DNA of 64,000 nt, taken from assembly GCA_036518955.1 (NCBI GenBank), contig DATDMG010000561.1, positions 1-64,000 on the forward strand, written 5' to 3'. A program made the position numbers and the translations under genes. Numbering within the stretch: position 1 is the stretch's first letter; each line of letters starts with the position of its first letter. Below are positions 8,726 to 18,075 of this stretch, piece by piece. The notes beneath the pieces were generated by a model. The model was not told the origin of the DNA, made no database searches, and saw only the letters and a list, made by a program, of their open reading frames with translations. The DNA comes from DATDMG01 sp036518955 (GTDB taxonomy: Bacteria; Actinomycetota; Actinomycetes; Actinomycetales; Kineosporiaceae).

Positions 8726-10876
8726 TCAGCTCAGCCGCAGCTGCGCCAGCACCCAGGCCAGGATCTCGGCCTCGTAGCGGAGCCGGGCGAACCGGCCCGA
8801 CGGTCCGGCGTGCGTCCCCTCCCCCAACTCGACTCGCAGGAGCAGCGGCGACGGGTTGCGGGGATCATCGGTCGCGCGCAACCGGGCGACCCACTTGGCC
8901 GGCTCGTGCACCAGCACGCGGCGGTCGTGCACGGCCGCCGTGACCAGGAGGGCCGGTCGGCCCGGCGGCGGCGGGTTGTCGTACGGCGACCAGGCGAGCA
9001 TCGCGGCGAACTCCGCCGCGCTGTGAACGGGGTCGCCCCACTCGTCCCGCTCCTCCTCGGCGAGGGGCAGGTCGTGGTCGGAGAGCGTGGTGACGACGTC
9101 CACGAAGGGCACCTCGGCCACCACGGCGCGCCACATCCGCGGAGCACGGGAGAAGACCACCGCTTGCAGCAACCCTCCGGCCGACACCCCCCGGGTCGCC
9201 ACCCTGGCGCCTCCGCGGACCTCCCCTGCCCAGCCCGCGGCGACCAGCGCGTCGCGCACCGCGACGTAGTCCACGAAGGTGGTGGGCTTCGAGGCGCGGC
9301 GGCTGGAGGTCCACCAGTGGCGCCCGAGCTCGCCGCCGCCGCGCACGTGTGCGACCCCGACGACCATTCCCCGGTCGAGGAGCGACAGAGTGCCGACGTC
9401 GAACTGCGGCCAGGAGCACGTCTCGTAGGCGCCGTATCCGGTGAGCAGCAGGCCGGTGGTCCTGCCGCGCCGGGCGTCCCGGCGACGTGCGATGGTGACC
9501 GGCACCTGGACGCCGTCCGGTGCGGTCGCGTGCAGCCGCTCGGTGACGTACGCGGTCGGGTCCGTCCTCGGGACCGGTGTCCGTTTGATCACGGCGCGGG
9601 CGCCGGTGAACAGGTCGATGGCCACCCAGGCCGGCGCGGTGACCAGGTTCTCCTCGACGATGACGATCGTGGACGTCGCCGGGTCCTCCGGGTGCCACAG
9701 GCGCAGCTGCCCGAGAGGCACCCCTGGGTGCAGCTCTCGGGTCCGCGGGCGCGGCAGCAGGTCGGCGCCCGCCGACGGTCGGTCGATCACCCGGAGGAAG
9801 GGCTCGCCGTCCCGGCGGGCGACCAGCACGACGTGCCGGTGCAGCACCACGGCCGATTCCAGCCGCTCGCCGGCGCTCGGCAGGCCGGCGACCGGCTGCC
9901 AATCGGCGGCGCGACCGCTGCCCCCGGCGGGTGGCACCCGGGTCTGCATCAGCCGGAATTCCGGTGCTCCGTCGTCTGTGACGATGAGCAGCAGGTCGTC
10001 GCCGGTACCGTCCCAGCCCCCCGGCAGCGGCTCGACGAGGTAGTCCACGCCGTCCCGTCGGGAGGCCACGCAGCGGGGCCGCTCCGCCGGGTCGTGCGCA
10101 CTGACGAGGTGTACCTCGCTGCTGTCCGCCGCGCCGGCGGTGATCAGGATCCAGCCGGCGTCCCGGGAGGCGGTGACGTCGAGCGCGAACCTGGGGTCCG
10201 GCTCGACCAGGACCAGGACGTCGGCGTCCGGCGGGGTGCCGAGCACGTGGCGGTGCACCTGGTGGGCCCGGCCCCGGGCGTCCGCGACGACGTACAGGTA
10301 CTGCCGCCCGTCCGCGCTCCAGGCGCCGCCGTACGTCACACCCGGGATCCGCTCGGGCAGGTCGGCACCGGTCGCGATGTCCCGGAACCGGAGCTCGAAC
10401 ACCTCCTCACCGCCGGTGTCCATGCTGTACGCGACCAGCGCGCCGTCCGGGCTGGGGTCGACGGCCCCCAGCTCGAGGAAGGGAGCGCCCCGGGCGACGT
10501 CGTTCGGGTCGAGCACCAGGTGCTCGACCATGGTCACCGGGTCGAGGCGGTAGAGGCGGTCGTGCTCCTCGCCCCACTCGCTGCGGGTGAAGTAGATGAG
10601 GCCGCTGCGCTGCCAGGCCACCGACGCGTCCGCCGGTGGCGTCCGGGCCAGCATCTCGGCCTCGAGCCGGCGGCGAACCGGCTCCAGCGGGGCGGTCGTC
10701 GAGAGATAGTAGGCCCGCTCGGTCCGCAGGTACTCCTGGGCCGCCGGATCACCGACGTCCCGTAACCATGCGTAATCGTCGATCCGCTGGACACCGTGGG
10801 CCTGATGGACGACCGGACGGCGCGCCGCCGCCGGCCGCCCTGGCGGGGGAGCGAACCCCAACTCATCGGCCTCCAC
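8726..10876 (-). CDS. S9 family prolyl oligopeptidase (oligopeptidase B-like)
   Basis: Serine peptidase that cleaves short peptides in the cytoplasm. 716 residues: an N-terminal beta-propeller (about 70-420) and a C-terminal alpha/beta-hydrolase domain. The catalytic triad is readable: Ser565 in GVSAGG, Asp651 in AAVHDRRVLVHEPAKW, and His689 in GEGTHAGPSGR. No signal peptide. The GTG start at 10876 has TACCGT six nt upstream (10883-10888) and no Shine-Dalgarno, suggesting a leaderless mRNA. It interrupts the second nuo set between nuoH2 and nuoI2. Confidence 0.9.
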   Translation of the reverse strand: MEADELGFAPPPGRPAAARRPVVHQAHGVQRIDDYAWLRDVGDPAAQEYLRTERAYYLSTTAPLEPVRRRLEAEMLARTPPADASVAWQRSGLIYFTRSEWGEEHDRLYRLDPVTMVEHLVLDPNDVARGAPFLELGAVDPSPDGALVAYSMDTGGEEVFELRFRDIATGADLPERIPGVTYGGAWSADGRQYLYVVADARGRAHQVHRHVLGTPPDADVLVLVEPDPRFALDVTASRDAGWILITAGAADSSEVHLVSAHDPAERPRCVASRRDGVDYLVEPLPGGWDGTGDDLLLIVTDDGAPEFRLMQTRVPPAGGSGRAADWQPVAGLPSAGERLESAVVLHRHVVLVARRDGEPFLRVIDRPSAGADLLPRPRTRELHPGVPLGQLRLWHPEDPATSTIVIVEENLVTAPAWVAIDLFTGARAVIKRTPVPRTDPTAYVTERLHATAPDGVQVPVTIARRRDARRGRTTGLLLTGYGAYETCSWPQFDVGTLSLLDRGMVVGVAHVRGGGELGRHWWTSSRRASKPTTFVDYVAVRDALVAAGWAGEVRGGARVATRGVSAGGLLQAVVFSRAPRMWRAVVAEVPFVDVVTTLSDHDLPLAEEERDEWGDPVHSAAEFAAMLAWSPYDNPPPPGRPALLVTAAVHDRRVLVHEPAKWVARLRATDDPRNPSPLLLRVELGEGTHAGPSGRFARLRYEAEILAWVLAQLRLS

Positions 10877-10882
10877 ACCACC

Positions 10883-10888
10883 ACGGTA
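10883..10888 (-). promoter_or_regulatory. -10 element (TACCGT), leaderless promoter of the S9 peptidase
   Basis: TACCGT on the minus strand ends 6 nt before the GTG start at 10876, placing the transcription start at or next to the start codon. No Shine-Dalgarno is present. The same spacing is seen at many other genes in this window. Confidence 0.5.
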
Positions 10889-11039
10889 ACCAGGCGGGTA
10901 GGTCCAGCAGGGGTGATCTCTCGGTGGAAACCGGGACAGGACGGCGTTTCTGGTCGCCACGCGGAGCATCCCACGCAGTGCCGGCGTGTCGCCGGTGAGC
11001 TGCGGCGCCTGCCCGGACGGACGGTGCCACACTCCGTCC

Positions 11040-11366
11040 GTGCACCATCACTCTCCGGCCGAGCGGCAGGAGCCCGCCGCACCACTGTCCCGCCGAAGCC
11101 CGTCGTCCCGCCGAAACCCTTCCCCCCGAGAAACCCCGCCCTCCGACGTGACCCCACCTGCCGCGCTGACCTCACCGGGGCGCTTGGCCGAGGTCCCGCA
11201 GGTCGATCTCCCCACGCTCCGCCTGCTGCTCCGGCACCACCTCGACGACCTGCGCCGGCGCGGCGTCGGCGAGCAGGTCCTGCGGCCCATCGAGGCGGAG
11301 CTGCGACGCTTCGACGCGATGATCGACCAGCTGGTCGAGGAGGCGAGCCGGCCGTCGGCACCGTGA
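11040..11366 (+). CDS. Small hypothetical protein with helical C-terminus
   Basis: 108 residues from GTG at 11040. The first half is Ser/Pro/Arg-rich and low in complexity. The second half (from VPQVDLPTLRLLL to about residue 100) looks like two charged amphipathic helices. I do not recognise a family. Support comes from the hairpin directly after the stop, which lies exactly between this gene and the convergent nuoH2, and from a CACACT box 6 nt before the GTG. It could be a spurious frame. Confidence 0.45.
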   Translation: MHHHSPAERQEPAAPLSRRSPSSRRNPSPRETPPSDVTPPAALTSPGRLAEVPQVDLPTLRLLLRHHLDDLRRRGVGEQVLRPIEAELRRFDAMIDQLVEEASRPSAP

Positions 11367-11406
11367 CGGTTCGCAGGTCCGCCGCCGTCGGCGGACCTGC
11401 GAACCG
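11367..11406. terminator. Bidirectional hairpin between a small + gene and nuoH2
   Basis: A perfect 17-bp inverted repeat (11367-11383 and 11390-11406) with a 6-nt loop GCCGTC. The arm reads CGGTTCGCAGGTCCGCC. It starts one nt after the plus-strand stop and lies 19 nt past the nuoH2 stop at 11425. There is no T-tract, as is common for actinobacterial terminators. Confidence 0.75.
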
Positions 11407-11424
11407 GTGAGGCCGCCGGCAGGG

Positions 11425-12399
11425 TCAGAGCAGCACGATCGCGGACGTGATCGCCAACTGGGCCAGCGCCACCGGAACGAGGAGACCCCAGGCAAGTCGC
11501 TGCAGCTGGTCCTCACGCATCCGCGGCCAGGCCACCCGCAGCCAGATGATCAGGAAGACCAGCACGCCGATCTTGGCGAGGCTCCACAGCGGACCGAGGG
11601 CCGACGGACCCGGGCCGCGCCAGCCGCCCAGGAACAGCACGGTCGTGAGGGCTGCGACGACCACCATCCCCGCGTACTCGGCGAACAGGAAGAGCGCGAA
11701 ACGCATCCCGCTGTACTCGGTGTACGGCCCGACGACGAGCTCGGAGTCGGCGATCGGCATGTCGAACGGCGGCCTCTGGATCTCGGCCATGCCGCCGATG
11801 AAGAACACGAACGCAGCCGGAGCCTCGGCCAGCAGCCACCACGGGTGCCAGGCCCGTGCGATACCGGTGAGGGAGAGCGTCCCGGCGAGCATCGCGGCGC
11901 TCGCGGCGGCCAGCACGATCGGCAGCTCGTAGGCGAGGAGTTGTGCCGCAGACCGCATCGCGCCGAGCAGTGCGTACTTGTTCGCGCTCGCCCAGCCCGC
12001 CATCAGGGTGCCGAGGACGCCGACCGCACTGGCCGCCAGCGCGAACAGCAGACCGGAGTCGAGGTCCGCGGCGACCACGGACGGGGACAGCGGGATGACG
12101 GCCATCACGACCATGTACGGGATCATGGCGACCGCCGGCGCCACGCCGAAGACCGTCCGGTCGGCGGCCGCCGGGACGACGGCCTCCTTCTGGGCGAACT
12201 TGACGGCGTCCGCGACGAGCTGGGCCCAGCCGTGGAACCCACCTGCGTACATCGGGCCCAGCCGACCCTGCATGTGTGCCATCACCTTGTGCTCGGTCTG
12301 ACCGGCGACGAGCGCCAACGTGGCGAAGGCCAGCACCACGACGACCGCGCGCAGGGCGATCTGCCCGACGTCACCGATGCCGAGACCAAGGTCGATCAC
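11425..12399 (-). CDS. nuoH2: NADH-quinone oxidoreductase subunit H, second copy
   Basis: Membrane subunit that forms the quinone entry chamber together with NuoB and NuoD. 324 residues, about eight hydrophobic segments. Family stretches are present: EHKVMAHMQGRLGP, GWAQLVADAVKFAQKEAVVP, and the acidic loop QRPPFDMPIADSELVVGPYTEYSG. It lacks the long C-terminal tail of the main-operon NuoH. GTG at 12399 overlaps the nuoC2 stop (GTGA). It ends the nuoA2-H2 block, followed by a strong hairpin. Confidence 0.94.
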   Translation of the reverse strand: MIDLGLGIGDVGQIALRAVVVVLAFATLALVAGQTEHKVMAHMQGRLGPMYAGGFHGWAQLVADAVKFAQKEAVVPAAADRTVFGVAPAVAMIPYMVVMAVIPLSPSVVAADLDSGLLFALAASAVGVLGTLMAGWASANKYALLGAMRSAAQLLAYELPIVLAAASAAMLAGTLSLTGIARAWHPWWLLAEAPAAFVFFIGGMAEIQRPPFDMPIADSELVVGPYTEYSGMRFALFLFAEYAGMVVVAALTTVLFLGGWRGPGPSALGPLWSLAKIGVLVFLIIWLRVAWPRMREDQLQRLAWGLLVPVALAQLAITSAIVLL

Positions 12400-13163
12400 G
12401 ACCTGCCGCCCTTCGTGTCGTGGGGTGTCGCGCCGTCCGCGGTGACTGCGTCACCCTCCGTTTCCGGGCTGGCCGCGTCGCCCTCGGCGTCCGGGACACC
12501 GAAGTCCGGACCGGGCAAGCGCGGCCAGGTCGCCGGATCGGGGACGCCGGGCGGCAACGTCTTGCGCCGGGCGGGCGCCGCGTGGGCATCGGACTCCCCC
12601 GGCTCCTTGGCCCCGGGCCACGGCTTGCTGACCCTGGCGGCCAACACGAACGACTTGCGCAGCGGGGTGCCCTCGAAGCCCTCGGGCAGCAGCAGCGGCC
12701 GAAGCGGCTGGCCCGACCCGTCGTCGAAGCCGGCGAACTCCAGCCCGAACATCTCGAACGTCTCACGCTCGTGCCAGGCCGCTCCTGGCCACACCGCGGT
12801 GAGGCTGGCCACCCGACCGACCGCATCGGGCACGAAGGTGCGCAGCAGCAACCGGCGGAGCCGGCCGTTCCCGCTGCCGCCGCTGCGCGAGTCGACCACG
12901 TGCAGGACGACGTCCAGGCCGGGCGGGTCGGCGTCCGGCTGATCGACGGCGGACAGCCAGTCGAGGAAGTCGAGGCCGACGTCGTCGCGCACGGCGAGAG
13001 CAGCCGCCGCCCAGACGTCCGCCGGGACGTCGAGGCAGGCGGTGGCGTCCCCGTCCCGGGACGCGGTGACGGTGACGCCGAGCCGCTCGGCGAGCACCTG
13101 CGCCAGCGGTTCACCGATGTCCAACGCGCGCACGCGCGCGGTTGCCGCGGGCAGGTCGGTCAT
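12396..13163 (-). CDS. nuoC2: NADH-quinone oxidoreductase subunit C, second copy
   Basis: 30-kDa-type subunit of the quinone module, 255 residues. The signature WHERETFEMFGLEF and the following LLPEGFEGTPLRKSF are clear. It is NuoC only, not a NuoCD fusion: after the signature comes an acidic, Pro-rich tail of about 75 residues with no NuoD-like sequence. ATG at 13163 overlaps the nuoB2 stop (ATGA). nuoD should follow in a normal operon, but nuoH2 comes next. Confidence 0.92.
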   Translation of the reverse strand: MTDLPAATARVRALDIGEPLAQVLAERLGVTVTASRDGDATACLDVPADVWAAAALAVRDDVGLDFLDWLSAVDQPDADPPGLDVVLHVVDSRSGGSGNGRLRRLLLRTFVPDAVGRVASLTAVWPGAAWHERETFEMFGLEFAGFDDGSGQPLRPLLLPEGFEGTPLRKSFVLAARVSKPWPGAKEPGESDAHAAPARRKTLPPGVPDPATWPRLPGPDFGVPDAEGDAASPETEGDAVTADGATPHDTKGGRS

Positions 13164-14791
13164 GGCCGGTCCTGCGAGGCATCGGAGGTCGGGGCCACCG
13201 GCGGGACCGACGCCCGGCGCGACCTGGCCGGCCGCCGGGTGGGCTTGGCGTTCTCGTGGGCTGCCCCGTCGGAGGTCGTGCGGCCGGGTGCCCTGCCGTC
13301 GACCGCGTCGCCGCCGGCCGGGGCTTCGGCGTCACCGGCTGCGGTGCCGCCACGCGTCCGCCTCTTCTCGACCCTCTTCTCGACCCTCGGCGGCTGGCCG
13401 CCCGGCGGCTCGTCGCCGGACGCGGTCTCCCCCCCGACGACGGGCGCCGGCGCGTCGGGCGGGGTGCCGTTCGGGTTCCCGGCCGACAGCGGTAGATCCG
13501 CGGTGTCCGCCGCGTCGACCGGCGCCGGCAGGTCCGCGGTGTCCGCCGCGTCGACCAGCGCCGGCAGGTCCGCGGTGTCCGCCGCGTCGACCAGCGCCGG
13601 CAGGTCCGCGGTGTCCGCCGCGTCGACCGGCGCGGGCGCCTGTTCCTCGGCGATCTCCACGAGTACGTCGGGCCTGACCTGCGGCTCCGCCGGCGCCTGC
13701 TCGGGCTCAGGTGGCGCCACGATCGCATCGGCCGGACCAGTCTCGATGGCGCCGACGTCGAAGGGCCACCAGGCGCCCGGGTCTTTCGGGCCACCGGCCA
13801 CCGGATCAGCCACGGCCTCCGGCCGCCCTGCCGATGCCCCGGGCCGCCTGGGTCGAGGGGGCTCCGGCTGCCCGACCTGCTCCGCGTACGCGACGGGCTC
13901 AGGGTGCCGGATCGGCGTCCGCCGCACCACCGACCCGGGCGGCTCGGCCGACGTGACCGGCTCGGCCGGCTCGGCCGACGTGACCGGCTCGGCCGGCTCA
14001 GCCGGCTCGGCCGACGTGACCGGCTCGGCCGGCGTGACCGGCGTGACCGGCGGCGCGGCGTCCCCCACCTGAGCTGCGCCGTCGGCGGAAGCCGCGACCG
14101 ACCGGACCGCCGGGGGCTCGGCGGTACCCGGGTACGCCCTCGGTGCTGCGGGGGCCGGCCCCGCCGAGGGCGGCGCAGACCCCTCCGACCCAGGCGCGGG
14201 CGGTACCGGGGCGGCGGGTGCCGGCGGCCGGACGAGTGGCCTGGTCGCAGCGGCGGCGGTCACGGCCGCCGGAGCCGGGGCGCCCTGGCGACGATAGCGC
14301 CGGCCCAGGTTCTCACCCGCGATCTTCTCCTGGAGCTTGACGATGCCCTGCAGCAGGGCCTCCGGTCGCGGCGGGCAGCCGGGGACGTACACGTCGACCG
14401 GGATGATCTGGTCCACGCCCTTGGTCACGCAGTACGAGTCCCAGTACGGGCCGCCGGAATTCGCGCACGAGCCGAACGAGATGACGTACTTCGGCTCGGC
14501 CATCTGCGCGTACAGGCGGCGGACGGCGGGTGCCATCTTGTCCGTGACCGTGCCCGAGATAATCATCAGGTCGGCCTGCCGCGGACCGTGCGCGAACGGG
14601 ATCACCCCGAACCGGATGAAGTCGTGCCGCGCCATGCTTCCCGAGATGAACTCGATCGCGCAGCACGCGAGGCCGAAGTTGAAGACCCAGAGGCTGTAGC
14701 GCCGTCCCCAGTTGAGAACCAGCCGCAACGGGTACGGTGCCGCGGAGGTCAGCGGCCCCACACCCGGCATGCCCAGATCCGTCACGCCCAT
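13160..14791 (-). CDS. nuoB2: NADH-quinone oxidoreductase subunit B, second copy, with long repetitive tail
   Basis: NuoB core occupies residues 1-170 and has all four N2-cluster ligands: Cys43 and Cys44 (ACCAIEF), Cys109 (GSCANSG) and Cys139 (PGCPPRPE). It is followed by about 370 residues of Ala/Pro/Asp/Glu-rich, probably disordered sequence. NuoB is usually about 160-230 residues. The tail contains four copies of VDAADTADLPA(L/P) and several AEPVTSAEP units, and ends basic. ATG at 14791 overlaps the nuoA2 end by 10 nt. No frameshift is needed: the frame is open to the nuoC2 start. Confidence 0.93.
   Translation of the reverse strand: MGVTDLGMPGVGPLTSAAPYPLRLVLNWGRRYSLWVFNFGLACCAIEFISGSMARHDFIRFGVIPFAHGPRQADLMIISGTVTDKMAPAVRRLYAQMAEPKYVISFGSCANSGGPYWDSYCVTKGVDQIIPVDVYVPGCPPRPEALLQGIVKLQEKIAGENLGRRYRRQGAPAPAAVTAAAATRPLVRPPAPAAPVPPAPGSEGSAPPSAGPAPAAPRAYPGTAEPPAVRSVAASADGAAQVGDAAPPVTPVTPAEPVTSAEPAEPAEPVTSAEPAEPVTSAEPPGSVVRRTPIRHPEPVAYAEQVGQPEPPRPRRPGASAGRPEAVADPVAGGPKDPGAWWPFDVGAIETGPADAIVAPPEPEQAPAEPQVRPDVLVEIAEEQAPAPVDAADTADLPALVDAADTADLPALVDAADTADLPAPVDAADTADLPLSAGNPNGTPPDAPAPVVGGETASGDEPPGGQPPRVEKRVEKRRTRGGTAAGDAEAPAGGDAVDGRAPGRTTSDGAAHENAKPTRRPARSRRASVPPVAPTSDASQDRP
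13498..13641 (-). repeat. Four tandem 36-bp repeats inside nuoB2
   Basis: Units start near 13498, 13534, 13570 and 13606 (plus-strand coordinates) and are almost identical, differing at the codon for Leu or Pro. Each encodes the 12-residue unit VDAADTADLPA(L/P). The 36-bp period keeps the frame, so copy number can vary without breaking the gene. Confidence 0.9.
13945..14050 (-). repeat. Imperfect Ala-Glu-Pro/Val-Thr-Ser repeats inside nuoB2
   Basis: A run of short units alternating GGCTCGGCCGACGTGACC and GGCTCGGCC blocks (plus-strand reading) encodes AEPVTSAEP and AEP units in the nuoB2 tail. It is separate from the 36-bp array and shows internal expansion of the tail by slippage or unequal exchange. 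Confidence 0.8.
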
Positions 14792-15144
14792 GTCAAAGCT
14801 CCTCGGCGCCAGGCGAACAGCAGCCCCAGCGCGAGAACGCCGAGGAAGATACCCATCTCGACCACGGCGGCGAGCCCGAAGGCCGCCACCACGGTCGCCC
14901 ACGGGAACAGGTACACCGCGTCCACCGCGAAGACCACGTAGAGGAACGCGTAGAGGTAGTACCGCACCAGCGTCTGCGACCAGCCGCGCCCGACCGGGTC
15001 GACCCCGCTCTCGTACGTCGTCGCCTTCTCGGCGGACGGCACCCGTGGGCGAAGCAGCCGGTTCGCGTACACCGCAGCCACGAAGAACAGCACGCCGCCT
15101 GCGGTGACGGCGCCGACGACCACCCAGGAGTGCACCTGACTCAC
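14782..15144 (-). CDS. nuoA2: NADH-quinone oxidoreductase subunit A, second copy
   Basis: 120-residue membrane subunit with three hydrophobic segments and the conserved loop TTYESGVDPVGRG, then RYYLYAFLYVVFAVDAVYLFPW. It is the first gene of the second nuo set. GTG at 15144 has TAGAGT at 15152-15157 with a 7-nt spacer and no Shine-Dalgarno, so the message is probably leaderless. A 10-bp inverted repeat pair overlaps this promoter. Confidence 0.93.
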   Translation of the reverse strand: MSQVHSWVVVGAVTAGGVLFFVAAVYANRLLRPRVPSAEKATTYESGVDPVGRGWSQTLVRYYLYAFLYVVFAVDAVYLFPWATVVAAFGLAAVVEMGIFLGVLALGLLFAWRRGALTWA

Positions 15145-15151
15145 GGGAGCG

Positions 15152-15157
15152 ACTCTA
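15152..15157 (-). promoter_or_regulatory. -10 element (TAGAGT) of nuoA2
   Basis: TAGAGT on the minus strand lies 7 nt before the nuoA2 GTG, consistent with a leaderless transcript. It overlaps the left arm of the TAACGGTCGG/CCGACCGTTA pair, so a bound regulator would cover it. Confidence 0.5.
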
Positions 15158-15219
15158 ACGGTCGGCGCCGCGCCCGGTCAGAGCCACGCGTCCCGTTTCC
15201 CGGCCGGGACCGACCGTTA
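15156..15219. promoter_or_regulatory. Paired inverted sites upstream of nuoA2
   Basis: TAACGGTCGG (15156-15165) and its exact complement CCGACCGTTA (15210-15219) lie 54 bp apart, about five helical turns, between the lrp-type regulator gene and nuoA2. The arm next to nuoA2 touches the -10 box. This geometry fits two sites for a dimeric or octameric regulator such as the adjacent Lrp/AsnC protein; the assignment is inference. Confidence 0.45.
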
Positions 15220-15275
15220 CGGCGGTGCTAGACGCGGTGCCGACCGGGTGACCGCGACGTTCGGCCCGGATCCGG

Positions 15276-15299
15276 CCGGCGTCATGATCACCGCCGGCG
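15276..15299. terminator. Hairpin after the Lrp/AsnC regulator, with TGATCA loop
   Basis: GCCGGCG (15276-15282) pairs with CGCCGGC (15293-15299) around TCATGATCAC. It lies 5 nt past the stop of the minus-strand regulator gene and about 130 nt before nuoA2, so it may end the regulator transcript. The loop contains TGATCA, as in other intergenic hairpins here. Confidence 0.5.
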
Positions 15300-15303
15300 T
15301 GCT

Positions 15304-15771
15304 TCAGCGCCGCAGGACTTCGCGGAGCACCGGCCGGGTCTCGGTCGCCGCCACGCCCGGCAGCGCCCGGATCAGCTGGACCACGTCGTAGAGCCGGGCC
15401 TGGTCGGGGCATCGCAGGCGTACCTCGTAGTCCACCGGGCCGGCGAGGTCGAGCACCTCGACCACCTCGGGCAGGGCGGCGAGCCCCGCCTCGATCACCG
15501 CGGTGTCCGGATCCGGACCGGCGCGCAGCAGGACGACGGCGCTCACCCCGGCCGACTCCAGCACCGGATCGAGCATCGCGCGGTAGCCCCGGATCACCCC
15601 GGCCCGCTCCAGCCGCCGCATCCGCTGCGCGACCGCGTTGCCCGACAGCCCGACCGCGATGCCGAGATCGGTGTAGCTGGCGCGGGCGTCCCTGACCAGC
15701 AGTCGGAGGATCTTCGCGTCCGTCGGGTCCAGACTGCGACTTCTGCTGTGCAGGCCGGTCACGGCTTGCAT
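15304..15771 (-). CDS. Lrp/AsnC family transcriptional regulator
   Basis: 155 residues. An N-terminal winged helix-turn-helix (about 15-65: LDPTDAKILRLLV to RRLERAGVIRGY) is followed by an alpha-beta ligand/oligomerisation domain (about 75-150). This is the standard two-domain layout of feast/famine regulators, which bind amino acids or other small molecules and form octamers. ATG at 15771 matches the family length; GGAG lies about 12 nt upstream. It sits directly upstream of nuoA2 on the same strand and across from korA, and may control either. Confidence 0.9.
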   Translation of the reverse strand: MQAVTGLHSRSRSLDPTDAKILRLLVRDARASYTDLGIAVGLSGNAVAQRMRRLERAGVIRGYRAMLDPVLESAGVSAVVLLRAGPDPDTAVIEAGLAALPEVVEVLDLAGPVDYEVRLRCPDQARLYDVVQLIRALPGVAATETRPVLREVLRR

Positions 15772-16200
15772 CCTCGCAGACGCTCCTGCTGTGATCACCA
15801 GAGTCACCGGCGAACCCACGGACGCCGCCGCGCCGACCCGCCGCCGGGACGTCGGGTACTCCGATCCGACGGATCATCCCCGGATCGCTGCCGCGGCCTG
15901 CGCGCGCCGCCGCGGCACGCGGTCCTGCGCCCGGTCCGGCACGCTACCTCGAGTTCGACCTCGACCCCGTCGGCGACGTGATCCTCGTCACCTGCGGGCC
16001 TCGTAGCTCGTTCCGGAGCCCTGGCGCTATTCAGTGCTGGGAACAACCCGTGTAAACACGAAGTTGCATGTCATGGGTCGGGGGCCGGTCCGTCACGGTG
16101 TCCGCGAGGGGCCACGCCCACGAACCGGCGATGTCATGCCGCGGACCCACCGACGCCGCCCCCGCTGGGGGCGGGCACGACCACGAGGACAGCGTCAGCT
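15772..16200. other. Intergenic region between regulator and korA, no confident gene
   Basis: A 429-bp spacer between divergent genes. It holds a TGATCA at 15792-15797 and a short palindrome CGTGTAAACACG (16049-16060) that could be an operator or part of the korA promoter region. A short open stretch (about 15950-16054) reads YLEFDLDPVGDVILVTC but has no plausible start; it could be a gene remnant. The plus-strand frame at 15791-16006 is Arg-rich noise. Confidence 0.5.

Positions 16201-18071
<1,871 letters not shown>

Positions 18072-18075
<4 letters not shown>

Noticed and set aside
13498..14050. Regular repeats suggesting a CRISPR array
   Set aside because: The units are contiguous without spacers, keep a reading frame, and encode Ala/Asp/Pro repeats inside nuoB2. 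No cas genes are near.
15791..16006. Plus-strand ORF before korA
   Set aside because: Arg-rich, no start signal, and not protein-like; treated as intergenic.
16049..16060. CGTGTAAACACG upstream of korA, considered as a Rex site
   Set aside because: It lacks the TGTGAA-N4-TTCACA pattern; at best another regulator's site.
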